A DNA stretch of 64,000 nucleotides from Anthoceros angustus (Eukaryota; Streptophyta; Anthocerotopsida; Anthocerotales; Anthocerotaceae): contig VJWM01000193.1 in NCBI GenBank assembly GCA_010909165.1, positions 248,001 through 312,000 of the forward strand, written 5' to 3'. The notes beneath the pieces are model-generated. The model searched no databases. It was not told the origin of the DNA and saw only the letters and a list, made by a program, of their open reading frames with translations. Below are positions 35,250 through 47,520 of the stretch, piece by piece. Positions within the stretch are counted from its first letter, which is position 1. Each line of letters opens with the position of its first letter. The position numbers and the translations under genes are program-made.

Positions 35250-38200
35250 TTCACCTAGAAAGGCTATTCAAAGGAAAATCTCAATACAATTTCAAATATT
35301 GGTCCCATGATACATATATAGACCAAATTCTATATATTTCTCGATAAAGAGAAAAGCAAACTAGGGTTGAGAGGAGAACCAAACACGAAATCTCAAGATA
35401 CAATTTTGAGATATATGGCCCAATGACACATATATAGACTAAACTAGATATATTTCTCGATAAACGAAAAGCAAACTAGGGTCCACTATTATTTTTCTTC
35501 CTCTACCAAATAAAGGAAATGATTTTGAGTATTGGAAAAACACCAAAGGAGAACAAAAAGAAGTTTCAGTATAATTTTAAATATATGACCCAATGACACA
35601 TATATAGACTAAAATGGATATACTTCTCCATAAATAGAAAAGCAAACCAGGTTCAAAGGGGAAACGAAAAGTCCATGTAGATGATAATGTTAAGGAAATT
35701 AAGGAAAACACACGAGGCTTGGGAGTGAGAGGAGAATTTTGGTTTGTGTTGAAAAACTATTTTTAATTATTATGCTTGAATCAAAGCTAAATAAATATAG
35801 ATTAAAAGAGTCTATGGAGAAATATGGAAAATTTTACACTCACTAAAATGGAAGAAGAACTTGTTGAATCCTCATACATTGTAGAAAATGAGCAGCTAAC
35901 AACTTCTTCTTTGAATGTCACGCTCCATGTAGAGAAGTTTCCAACCACCTTACAGATGTGCTCTCGGACACGCCAACGTGAATAGGTTGGGAGGAGTTCA
36001 TATTCTTGCTTATTGTTCCGTCCTACCAAAGCACATCAAACGTGCGGTGGGTAGTGGTAACAAAGATCCTCCACCAGTTCCGCTAAGCAGCAACACCAAG
36101 GATGACGAGATAGTCGTTGGGATGCCTCCCCGATTTAGAAGTGCTGTGAGCATAATAGGCAAAGTCACGCAGCGCTTCATCGCTGCTGCTAACGCCATCA
36201 TCGACATTTGATGTGTTTCCAGGGCCTGATTCTAATTTGACGGCCCTTTGCGGACATGGTCCATCTTGACCACGAATCCCATTAAGCTTCTTATAATAAG
36301 CGACTTGGCAATCTGCGAGATGATGGTCTCCTATCACCATCGCACAAATAATTTGGCGAATATAGGTAGGTACTACTATTCTTTGAAAGTCTTAAAATTT
36401 TTGAAGAAAATTTGATGGTTATTATAAATTCATTACAAATGATTACTTCAAGGAAGTTTCTCAAAAGTCGCTTTCAACTTCGCCACAAGTTTTGCTAACG
36501 ATAACTTGAAGCCCAAGGACCTACATGTGTCTCCCTCTAGTGCATCACTATGGGGCGTGATAAAGTGTCGATGCAAAACCTCTAGCTCTGCTGAATAAGC
36601 ATTACATGCGCCACAATTTTGGTCCCCACTTTCTTGAAGTGCTCATTAACTAGTTGTTCAAAATGCAAGGAGGATTTCGCATCAAATACAACATGGACTT
36701 GCACAAGAGAAAACAATTTTAAATACTTGAGAATTCTTTTCTCCTTCCTCCAGATTTTGTTGATGATCAAAGTCGGTTCGTTGTAGAAAGGCTTCTCAAG
36801 TGAGCACAAGACTTTGGATTGAAAGGAGCACTTGCATGATGTTAGAAGCCTTTGATTCCAAGCCTCCGATGTCTTCCCATGCCATGTGTTTAGCAAGTCA
36901 GACATACTTCACCGCTTCATAAAGATTGGGATTAATCCGCAAACCTTTAGAGTAATAATGTGCTTGGTGGAACATCGGATACTCACAGAGATATATATCA
37001 AAATATATAGTCCATCATGATATGCCATCTCCTTTGATTACATTACCAAAGATCCATCCGTTCTTCATATACCCGCACGTAAATTGTGTCTGGAAGATTT
37101 TTTACTAGGAGGTCCCCACTCATGTTGAACTCGCTTCATCCATTTCCTCCAATGCCCACATTATTAGTGTTTGAGAAAAGTGGTGGTTGCTTGCATCTTT
37201 GACTATATCAAAATGCTTAAAGGGCTCTCCCTCTGCTCTCTCCTCGATCCTTGTGGCTTCCGGTTTGACACTTGATGCATATTTTGTCATTTCAAGAGAC
37301 ATATCGAATCCATTCTCATGATGATGGCTCGTCACATCTTCACCCACATCCATATTCGCATCAGCAACTACATCCGTATAGGCCCATCCTTGCAAGGGAC
37401 CTTGGAAATGGCCAACTTGCTTTGTTTTTCCCTTATAGGTAGGTGCACCGCTAGGTTGACTAGAAGCATCTTCACCATCGTTGCCGCTGTCTCTACAAGC
37501 CTCCTCCTCATCATGACTTGGATCACTTCATGACTCTCCTCAAGAGTCCGAGTCACTTTCGATGAGGATTCGTCATCGTATTTAATGACTACATGTACAT
37601 CATTCAACCCCACTTGTGACGTGGAACCATCCATCCATGCAACTTCAACATCCCCATTATCCTATTGATGATACACCCAAACCATGCGATTCGGATTCGA
37701 CTTTGGAATATTATGGTCCTTTGGGAGTCGAACGACAACATCTTTGATATTGTAATCATATTGAGCATGCTCGCAAAGCTCAAACACACTAACAACTTCT
37801 TCTTTGAATGTCACGCCCCTTGTAAAGAAGTTCCCAACCACCTTACAGCTTGCAAAGGCGTTGCTTGAAATCCAATTACGTGTTAACGCCAAGGCCATGT
37901 TCGACAATGTTTGAATTGTTTTCGTCATCAACATCTTTAATACACATTGCCTTGGCCAAAAGTTGTGCTCTCCTGGACACGTCAACGTGAATAAGTTGGC
38001 AAGAGTCCATATCCTTGCTTATTGTTCACGCCAAAGCACATCAACGTGGTTTTGATGCCTACCACTTTGTGACAGCCTCGAGTAACACCTTCCTCCTCCT
38101 CGCTTTTGTTTTGGTTGAGATTCTAAACTTGGGCCGCCTTCGATCCTTGCTTCTTGGTTTCACATATGACATTGGCGTCCTCAAAGCTAGAGCCCACAAC

Positions 38201-39130
38201 AATCGCTTCATTGTGTTTGAGAGGTTTCATGTGCTCATGCAAAGGCGCCACCTAGTCGCCTAATGTGAGAAAACCTGTTCATGACTACCAAATCTTTTGG
38301 CTTCATTGCATTAGGCTTCCTCCTCGATCCTGTGTACATTGCCATAAGTAGCACACCATTCAACGACAACCATGTTAATATCAATTTGTGAAATTGTCCC
38401 ATAATTTCCTCCTTCGCTTGTTGTAGTTCCCAACTAACCATGTCGCTTTTGTAGAGTTTTTGATGACTTGCTACAACTCTCTCCAATAAATAATGGCATA
38501 TCCTCCTCGCTATGTTGTGACATTTTAGATGGTCGTGGTTTGTAAGCTTTAGTTGGCACTGCTCCATCGTTAAACACCAATGTCACAAGCTCAATCACTG
38601 TGTCTACTTTTCCCACCCATCCAAAGACCGATGACAAAGTCCCCCACTTGAAATGAGCTTATTCTTCTTAAGCTTTTACTATCCATATCCTTTAGGAGCA
38701 TACCATTTGCAAGTTCCAAGTCCACCTGTAATCATAACATTTGTCACGATCCCCATTTGCCCTAATGGGTCTTGTGTAAGTGCCAGCATCGTTATGCCTC
38801 AAAGTCCTATCCACAATATGGAGATGGTGTGGATTCACTATGGTCTTGTTCAAGTCCATCCACAACACTCTTGTTTGCCTACCGGTTCTTCTTCCTCCTC
38901 CGTATCGCTATTATATTCGAGTCCTAACTGGATCTCCAAAGGTCCGGTACAATTCCTAAAAGAGAAGGATTAGATTTCATAGAAACCACATCTTGAAACA
39001 CTGATGTGTTTCGCCCATTTCGGCTTTTTCTTTCCCTTCAACCTTCTCCTTCCATTTTGATCGGCATTGTAATGCTCGCCTTGAAAGGTGTAGAAAGTAA
39101 CAAGAGGGACAAAATTTCCAAACTAGTCGT
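35250..39130. repeat. 3.9-kb tandem unit L3 (3881 bp)
   Basis: Third full unit. It has the same boundaries and content as L1 and L2, and holds E2 gene copy 3. Confidence 0.9.
36582..39067 (-). CDS. PHO2/UBC24-UBE2O-type ubiquitin-conjugating enzyme, copy 3 (frame-disrupted as read)
   Basis: Same gene as copies 1 and 2, ATG at 39067, TAG at 36582. Recognisable stretches are DYNIKDVVVRLPKDHNIPKS, EGEPFKHFDIVKDASNHHF and HFEQLVNEHFKKVGTKIVA. The Cys codon is at 36904-36902, but a CG is missing beside it (AGTCAGACAT instead of AGTCGAGACAT), which shifts the frame just after the active site. If real, that would kill the enzyme. The same kind of loss occurs at CG sites throughout, so an assembly error is the simpler reading. 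Confidence 0.72.
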
Positions 39131-42100
39131 TTCACCTAGAAAGGCTATTCAAGGAAAATCTCAATACAATTTCAAATATTGGTCCAATGATACATATATA
39201 GACCAAATTCTATATTTCTCGATAAAGAGAAAAGCAAACTAGGGTTGAGAGGAGAACCAAACGAAATCTCAATACAATTTTGAGATATATGGCCCAATGA
39301 CACATATATAGACTAAACTAGATATATTTCTCGATAAAGAGAAAAGCAAACTAGGGTCCACTATTATTTTTCTTCCTCTACCAAATAAAGGAAATGATTT
39401 TGAGTATTGGAAAAACACCAAAGGAGAACAAAAGAAGTTTCAAGATAATTTTAAATATATGACCCAATGACACATATATAGACTAAAATGGATATACTTC
39501 TCCATAAATAGAAAAGCAAACCAGGTTCAAAGGGAAACGAAAAGTCCATGTAGATGATAATGTTAAGGAAATTAAGGAAAACACACGAGGCTTGGGAGTG
39601 AGAGGAGAATTTTGGTTTGTGTTGAAAAACTATTTTTAATTATTATGCTTGAATCAAAGCTAAATAAATATAGATTAAAAGAGTCTATGGAGAAATATGG
39701 AAAATTTTACACTACTAAAATGGAAGAAGAACTTGTTGAATCCTCATACATTGTAGAAAATGAGCAAGCAACAACTTCTTCTTTGAATGTCACGCTCCAT
39801 GTAGAGAAGTTTCCAACCACCTTACGGATGTGCTCTGGACACGTCAACGTGAATAGGTTGGGAGGAGTTCATATTCTTGCTTATTGTTCCGTCCTACCAA
39901 AGCACATCAAACGCGGTGTGGGTAGTGGTAACAAAGATCCTCCACAACAAAGTTCCTGTTCCAGCAACACCAAGGATGACGAGATAGTCGTTGGGATGCC
40001 TCCTGGCGATTTAGAAGTCAGTGAGCATAATAGGCAAAGTCACGCAGTTGGGCGTTTCATCGTCGATTCTAACGCCATCATCGACATTTGATGTGTTTCC
40101 GGCCTGATTCTAATTTGACTGACCCTTTATGACATGGTCCATGCCGAATCCATCCCCATTAAGCTTCTTATAATAAGCGACTTGGCAATCATGCGAGATG
40201 ATGGTCTCCTATCACCCTCGCACAAATAATTTGGCGAATATAGGTAGGTACTACTATTCTTTGAAAGTCTTAAAATTTTGAAGAAAATTTGATGGTTATT
40301 ATAAATTCATTACAAATGATTACTTCAAGGAAGTTTCTCAAAAGTCGCTTTCAACTTCGCCACAAGTTTTGCTAACGATAACTTGAAGCCCAAGGACCTA
40401 CATGTGTCTCCTCTAGTGCATCACTATGGGAACGTGATAAAGTGTCGATGCAAAACCTACTCTAGCTCCTCAATAAGCATTACATACGCCACAATTTTGG
40501 TCCCCACTTTCTTGAAGTGCTCATTAACTAGTTGTTCAAAATGCAAGGGAGGATTTCGCATCAAATACAACATGGACTTGCAGCACAAGAGAAAACAATT
40601 TTCTCGATACTTGAGAATTCTTTTCTCCTTCCTCATTTTGTTGATGATCAAAAGTCCGGTTCAGAAAGGCTTCTCGAGTGAGCACAAGACTTTGGATTGA
40701 AAGGAGCACTTGCATGATGTTAGAAGCCTTTGATTCCAAGCCTCCGATGTCTTCCCATGCCATGTGTTTAGTGAGACATACTTCACCGCTTTTCATGATT
40801 GGGATTAATCCAAAAACCTTTAGAGTAATAATGTGCTTGGTGGAACATCGGGATACTCGCGAGATATATATCAAAAATATATAGTCCATCATGATATGGG
40901 GCCATCCGCCCTGATGATTACCCCGTCAAAAGATCCATCCGCTCTTCATATACCCGCACGTAAATTGTGTCCGGAAGATTTTTTACTAGGAGGTCCCACT
41001 CATGTTGAACTCGCTTCATCCATTTCCTCCAATGCCCACATTATTAGTGTTTGAGAAAAGTGGTGGTTGCTTGCATCTTTGACTATATCAAAATGCTTAA
41101 AGGGCTCTCCCTCCTCCTCCTCGATCCTTGTGGCTTCCGGCTCGACACTTGATGCATATTTTGTCATTTCAAGAGACATATCAATCCATTCTCATGATGG
41201 CGTGCTCGTCACATCTTCACCCACATCCATATTCGCACCAGCCTACATCCGTGATAGGCTCATCCTTGCAAGGGACCTTGAAATGGCCAACTTGCTTTGT
41301 TTTTCCCTTATAGGTAGGTGCACCGCTAGGTTGACTAGAAGCATCTTCACCATCGTTGCCGCCACTACAAGCCTCCTCCTCATCATGACTTGGATCACTC
41401 GGATCATGACCGCTCTCAAGAGTCTCGAGTCACTTTATGAGGATTCGCCATCGTATTTAATGACTACATGTACATCATTCAACCCCACTCTTGACGTGGA
41501 ACCATCCATCCATGCAACTTCAACATCCCCATTATCCGACAGCTGTTGGATGATACACCCAAACCATGCAGTGGATTCGACTTTGGAATATTATGGTCCT
41601 TTGGGAGTCGAACGACAACATCTTTGATATTGTAATCATATTGAGCATGCTGTCAAAGCTCAAACACACTAACAACTTCTTCTTTGAATGTCACGTCCCT
41701 TGTAAAGAAGTTCCCAACCACCTTACAGTTATGCGTTGCTTGAAATCCACCCACACATATAACGCCAAGGCCATGTTCGACAATGTTTGAATTGTTTTCG
41801 TCATCAACATCTTTAATACACATTGCCTTGGCCAAAAGTTGTGCTCTCCGGACACGCCAACGTGAATAAGTTGGCAAGAGTCCATATCCTTGCTTATTGT
41901 TCCGTCTCGCCAAAGCACATCAATCGTGGTTTTGATGCCTACCACTTTGTGATGACCTCGAGTAACACCTTCCTCCTCCTCGCGTTTTGGCGCTTTGGTT
42001 GAGATTCTAAACTTGGGCGCCGCCTTCGATCCTTGCTTCTTGGTTTCACATATGACATTGGCGTCCTCAAAGCTAGAGCCCACAACAATCGCTTCATTGT

Positions 42101-43012
42101 GTTTGAGAGGTTTCATGTGCTCATGCAAAAGGCATCGGCCACCTAGGCTGTAATCAGAAAAGCGGTTCATGATAACAAATTTGCTACTAGGCTTCCTCCG
42201 ATCCGTACATTGCCATAAGTAGCACACCATTCAACGACAACCATGTTAATATCAATTTGTGAAATTGTCCCACATAATTTCCTCCTTCGCTTGTAGTTCC
42301 CAACTAACCATGTCGCTTTTGTAGAGTTTTTGATGACTTGCTACAACTCTCGACCAATAAATAATGGCATATCCTCCTCCTCGCTATGTTGTGACATTTT
42401 AGATGGTCGTGGTTTGTAAGCTTTAGTTGGCACTGCTCCATCGTTAAACACCAATGTCACAAGCTCAATCACCGTGTCTACTTTTCCCACCCATCCAAGA
42501 TGACAAAGTCCCACTTGAAATGAGCTTATTCTTCTTAAGCTTTTACTATCCATATCCTTTAGGAGCATACCATTTGCAAGTTCCAAGTCCACCGTAATCA
42601 TGACATTTGTCACGATCCCCATTTGCCCTAATGGGTCTTGTGTAAGTGCTAACGCATCGTTATGCCTCAAAGTCCTATCCACAATATGGAGATGGTGTGG
42701 ATTCACTATGGTCTTGTTCAAGTCCATCCACAACACTCTTGTTTGCCTACCGGTTTCTTCTTCCTCCTCCGTATCGCTATTATATTCCGAGTCAACTGGA
42801 TCTCCAAAGGTCCGTCAGACAATTCCTAAAAGAGAAGGATTAGATTTCATAGAAACCACATCTTCGCGAAACACTGATGTTTCACGCCATTTCGCTTTTT
42901 CTTTCCTTCGAACCCTTCTCCTTCCATTTTGATCGGCATTGTAATGCTCGCCTTGAAAGGTGTAGAAAGTAACAAGAGGGACAAAATTTCCAAACTAGTC
43001 ATTTCACCTAGA
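39131..43012. repeat. 3.9-kb tandem unit L4 (3882 bp)
   Basis: Fourth full unit, within one base of L3 in length. It holds E2 gene copy 4. Confidence 0.9.
40462..42939 (-). CDS. PHO2/UBC24-UBE2O-type ubiquitin-conjugating enzyme, copy 4 (frame-disrupted as read)
   Basis: ATG at 42939, TAG at 40462. Open stretches include TQDPLGQMGIVTNVMITVDL, the segment DVLWRDGTISKDMDSCQLIH, and VGVSGEHNFWPRQCVLK. The active-site Cys codon lies at 40778-40776, but six bases that encode part of DLLN are missing next to it relative to copy 2. Other losses are at GACCG, TCGCG and CTCGG sites. It is the shortest copy (2478 bp against 2526 in copy 2). Confidence 0.72.
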
Positions 43013-44107
43013 AAGGCTATTCAAAGGAAAATCTCAATACAATTTCAAATATTGGTCCAATGATACATATATAGACCAAATTCTATATATTTCTCGATAA
43101 AGAGAAAAGCAAACTAGGGTTGAGAGGAGAACCAAACACGAAATCTCAAGATAATTTTGAGATATATGGCCCAATGACACATATATAGACTAAACTAGAT
43201 ATATTTCTCGATAAACGAAAAGCAAACTAGGGTCCACTATTATTTTTCTTCCTCTACCAAATAAAGGAAATGATTTTGAGTATTGGAAAACACCAAAGGA
43301 GAACAAAAAGAAGTTTCAAGATAATTTTAAATATATGACCCAATGACACATATATAGACTAAAATGGATATACTTCTCCATAAATAGAAAAGCAAACCAG
43401 GTTCAAAGGGGAAACCTAAAAAGTCCATGTAGATGATAATGTTAAGGAAATTAAGGAAAACACACGAGGCTTGGGAGTGAGAGGAGAATTTTGGTTTGTG
43501 TTGAAAAACTATTTTTAATTATTATGCTTGAATCAAAGCTAAATAAATATAGATTAAAAGAGTCTATGGAGAAATATGGAAAATTTTACACTCACTAAAA
43601 ATGGAAGAAGAACTTGTTGAATCCTCATACATTGAAGAAAATGAGCAGCTAACAACTTCTTCTTTGAATGTCACGTCTCCATGTAGAGAAGTTTCCAACC
43701 ACCTTACAGATGTGCTCTCTGGACACGTCAACGTGAATAGGTTGGGAGGAGTTCATATTCTTGCTTATTGTTCCGTCTCTACCAAAGCACATCAAACGTG
43801 CAGGTGGGTAGTGGTAACAAAGATCCTCCACAGTCAGGTTCCCAGTTGGGCAGCAACACCAAGGATGACGAGATAGTCGTTGGGATGCCTACCACTGATT
43901 TAGAAGTGCTGTGTGAGCATAATAGGCAAAGTCACGCAGTGGGCGTTTCATCGTCAGTGCTAACGCCATCATCGACATTTGATGTGTTTCCATGGCCTGA
44001 TTCTAATTTGGACGGCCCTTGACATGGTCCATGCTGACCCTGAATCCCATTAAGCTTCTTATAATAAGCGACTTGGCAATCTACGAGATGATGGTCTCCT
44101 ATCACCT
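43013..44107. repeat. Truncated fifth unit L5 at the right edge of the array
   Basis: The spacer is complete up to CTCCTATCACCT at 44107, where similarity to the other units (which go on CGCACAAATAATTTGGCG) stops. It contains the promoter-side spacer of copy 4 but no gene of its own. Confidence 0.85.
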
Positions 44108-44322
44108 ACTGGGTGTAAGCATGGTTTGGTGGTACACTTTTGTACCATATGGTTGTGGTACACTTGGTTACTTTTGAGAGATGAGAGAGAGATGTGAGAG
44201 AGTGATGTGAGATAGTCAAAGTTTCACTAAATTAATATTTTTTATTTTACTTATAGTTATAGTTTTATATTATTGTAGTTGATTATTTTATCTTACGTTT
44301 ACCTTGTCTATTTTTTACTTGT
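44108..44322. other. Spacer between the array and the CTG-rich minisatellite
   Basis: Short repeats GTGGTACACTTTTGTACCAT and GTGGTACACTTGGTTAC, then GAGAGATG runs and AT-rich sequence. No gene seen. Confidence 0.4.
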
Positions 44323-45130
44323 TTGAAGGTCAACGATCGCTTACCTTCGGCCGAAAGGCCTTCTGCTTCCTCCCGCCTCCACCTTCTTACATGTGCCTAC
44401 GCTTTGGCCGCGCCGGGTCTGCCTGTTGATGCTCGAGGCCCTCTGCACGCCGAGGCCCTCTGCTGCTGGTCCTGCTCTCTGCTGATGCTCGAGGCCCTCT
44501 GCTGCTTCTTGAGGCCCTCTGCTGCTGCTCGAGGCCCTCTGCTGCTGCTGCTGGTCACGCCCTCTGCTGCTGCTGGTCACGCCCTCTGCTGCTGGTCCCG
44601 CCTAGGCCGGGTCCATCTGCTATCACAGGTGCTCCTATGTTTCTCCTACCAAAATTTATTCCCAGAAGGATGCTGCCTCAAGGCCGAGAGCGTGGGAAGC
44701 TTCAAGGGAGCTTGGGAGCTTAGGAGCCGAGAGCGTGGGAAGCTTGGGAGCCGAGAGCGTGGGAAGCTTGGGAGCCGAGGCGTGGGAAGCTTGGGAGTCG
44801 AGGCGTGGGAAGCTTGGGAGCTTGGGAGGAGTGTGGGAAGCTTGGGAGCTTGGGAGCTCAAGGCCGAGAGCGTGGGAAGCTTGGGAGCCGAGAGCGTGGG
44901 AAGCTTCAAGGAGCTTGGGAGCAAGGCCGAGAGCGTGGGAAGCTTCAAGGAGCTTGGGAGCCTGAAGGCCGAGAGCGTGGGAAGCTTGGGAGCTCAAGGC
45001 CGAGGCGTGGGAAGCTTGGGAGCTTGGGAGCCGAGGCGTGGGAGCTTGGGAGCTGAGGCCCTCTGCTGGTCACGCCCTCTGCTGCTGCTGCTGCTGCTGC
45101 TGGTCACGCCCTCTGCTGCTGGTCACGCCC

Positions 45131-45173
<43 letters not shown>

Positions 45174-45210
45174 ACGCCCTCTGCTGCTGCTGCTGCTGCT
45201 GGTCACGCCC

Positions 45211-45250
<40 letters not shown>

Positions 45251-45348
45251 ACGCCCTCTGGTCTTGCTCTTGCCCTCTGCGGTGTCTAAGAGTCAAGCAT
45301 GCTGGTTTTTCTTACTTTAGGGTGCATGCTGGTTTGTGCTTTTATTAA
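44323..45348 (+). repeat. Minisatellite block with a 341-codon open frame (GSLGA/poly-Leu/poly-Cys)
   Basis: Three parts. 44440-44600: GAGGCCCTCTGCTGCT and GGTCACGCCCTCTGCTGCTG repeats. 44690-45056: GGGAAGCTTGGGAGC with CGAGAGCGT, 15-24 bp units, translated as ESVGSLGA repeats. 45058-45262: uninterrupted (CTG)n runs of up to 11 triplets broken by GGTCACGCCCT. Every unit is a multiple of three or compensates, so one frame stays open through all of it. The ORF begins at a TTG, not ATG, and all-repeat composition argues against a true gene, although a transcribed low-complexity protein cannot be excluded. Confidence 0.8.
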
Positions 45349-46149
45349 CATGTTGCTAAAGCTTTTCGTTGTAGATGTTGTAGCTTGAATCAGCAGCAGG
45401 CTCATCTACCGCCGCTACTGCTGCTGCGGGCAATTTAGGTCAACATTGAGGACAAGGTGCTAGGATGCTTGCATCTATTTATAGTGACATGGTGGCGTCT
45501 GATGAGGAGATTGTAGGAATGACACGGAATCGGAAGCGTGCTCTAAAGAATGCTGTGACTTGACAAGCCCGTGTGAAAGCCTTGGAGGCGCACCCAAGTG
45601 GAAGCGCCCACTTGGTGTTGGCACACTGGAGACTTTGTCCCGCGAGAGGAAGGAGTGAGCGTTCGTGACATGCTTCAGTGAAGGAGGCGGTGGGAGGCCA
45701 AGACGTGTTTGACCTACGGTTTGGTGTAGAGAGCGGCGGTGAGGCTTCTGGTGGAAAGGATCGAAAGTTTTCGGATAAGGAGGCGGAACATTGATGACGA
45801 TCTTCCATATTTATGGCGAGCTAGTAGTGGTGGCCAAAAATCCGAGGTTGATGGCCTTGGGCATCCTAGTGGAGAAAAATGCACAAGGCATGGGTTAGCC
45901 TTCAAACAGAAACAATGGAAAGCCTTGAAGGAGGAGAAGAAGAAGGGTCGGGCGGGGAGAAGGAGAAGAAAGTGGATGTCCGGAAGAGACCCACGATTCA
46001 CAAGGCCCGTAACAAGGTCACAGGGTGGGGAAAGGTAAGGTTGGGATTGAGCATGTGTCTTGATTCCGAGGATGCCCATGAGGAGGTGAGATGGTGACGC
46101 CGGGAGCAAGAGGAGGACATGCACCGAGGCGTGAGGAAGAACTTATTCG
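45349..46149 (+). pseudogene. Decayed plus-strand coding region, family unknown
   Basis: Protein-like pieces succeed one another in changing frames: MVASDEEIVGMTRNRKRALK (from 45489), RVKALEAHPSGSAHLVLAHW, then RIRRRNIDDDLPYLWRASSG, KQKQWKALKEEKKKGRAG and RFTRPVTRSQGG (to about 46030). The basic Lys/Arg-rich stretch and TRSQ resemble retroelement gag or a nuclear protein, but no domain can be named. Minus-strand frames over the same bases are shadows. Confidence 0.25.
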
Positions 46150-47520
46150 ACAAGGAGGCGAAGTCATAGGCTTGGTAGAGGAGGACAAAAATCATCGTGT
46201 TCTTTTAGCGAGAGGATGGAGAAGAGGAGGCGGGGCAATCGGTGGGTCATTTTCTCGTTCGGCTAGTTGATTATGAAGTTTTTTTTGGTGATATGCTTGA
46301 GCTTGATCCTGAGCGGTGGGTGTGATTGCGGGCTGGTCCGGATATCTATCTGAGCTCGAATGTTTTTTGTGTGTTGGAGCTTGATCCGGCGGCAGATTGT
46401 TTTGTGTTTGAAGTGTGCTTTCAACCTTGAGACAGATCTACTCACGTTTGAACACGTGAACACCGGCCTGAATCTGCTTCACATGTTCAGTGTGCCTTCA
46501 ACAGCCTTAGCCTTGATAGGCCTTCGTGATCCTTGACATGATTAGCCTGTGCCGGATCCTTGACACCCACATCCTTCCGTGGCTAGATGCATACTGTGAA
46601 TGCTTGAGCATGTGAGGGTGGTGGGTGTGATGCGATGATTTAGCTCTTGGATGCATCCCAGTCTGATGTTTGCGCTCTAAAATTACTAGACCTTCGTGGC
46701 TTTGAACTTGGTGGTGTAGCTTGTGCTTATGGTAGCTTCTTGAGCTGTAGTGCAAGATGAGCTTATGGATGCTGGTCCAGTGATCTGCAGGCAAGATGTG
46801 AACGGGTAGGTGGTGCGTGTTAGATGGTTGGTCCGGATATCTATCTGAGCTCGAATGTTTTGTGTGTGTGTTGGAGCTTGATCCAAGCCAAATTGTTTTG
46901 TGTGTGTGGTGCTTTGAACCTGACAGATGATGCATCTAATGACATCGAACATGTGAATACCAGCCTCATTTTCTAGCGGAGTAGTGTGTGTCATTGGCGG
47001 CCGTGTTAGATGCTTTGTCTACATGTCTATCTACATGCTCTGAAGTATTTTTTTGTGAAATGTTTGAGCTTGATCCTTGACATGAACTGCCTTGTGTGCT
47101 GGATCCTTGACACCCACATCCTTGTGTGTTAGACCAGAACATATGAATGCACAGCCTTGAGCGGTCCTAGCAGTGAGTGGTGGGTGTGATGCAGGACAGA
47201 TGTATCTCTTGGTCCAGATGTTTTGCTGGCTCTAAAAATTACTAGAGCATGCTCTGAATGTTTTGTGTGTGTGTGATGGAGCTTGATCCAGGCAGCCAAA
47301 TTGTTTTGTGTGTGTGGTGTGCTTTGAACCTGATGATGATGTGATTACCATGATCACTCATGTCTCTGCGGTACATGCCCAAGTTCTGTGATATGTTTGA
47401 GCTTGATCCTTGACATGAACAGCCTTGTGTGCTGAATCCTTGACATGAACAGCCTTGTGTGCTGGATCCTTGACACCCACATCCTAGCGATGAGTAGTGT
47501 GTGCCATTGGTGCCATGTGT
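46150..47520. repeat. Decayed repeat family, block A (partner at 51120-52080)
   Basis: Recurring phrases are GAGCTTGATCC, TTGTTTTGTGTGTG, CCTTGACACCCACATCCT and GGTCCGGATATCTATCTGAG. They recur inside the block at about 46300, 46800 and 47260, and again in the block at 51250-52000, where GGCTTGGTAGAGGAGGA is also shared. This is an old duplicated segment with internal tandem structure. No intact ORF. Confidence 0.6.

Noticed and set aside
39612-40091. 159-codon plus-strand frame starting MVCVEKLFLIIMLESKLNKY
   Set aside because: It lies in the spacer and on the complement of the deleted E2 fragment. The other units carry stops at equivalent positions.
41067-41627. 186-codon plus-strand frame in array unit L4
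   Set aside because: It is antisense to the E2 gene copy 4. The same bases read on the minus strand give conserved PHO2-type domains.
22885-44107. Array considered as a CRISPR or as ribosomal DNA
   Set aside because: Units are kilobases long with protein-coding content. No short repeat-spacer pattern and no rRNA sequence is present.
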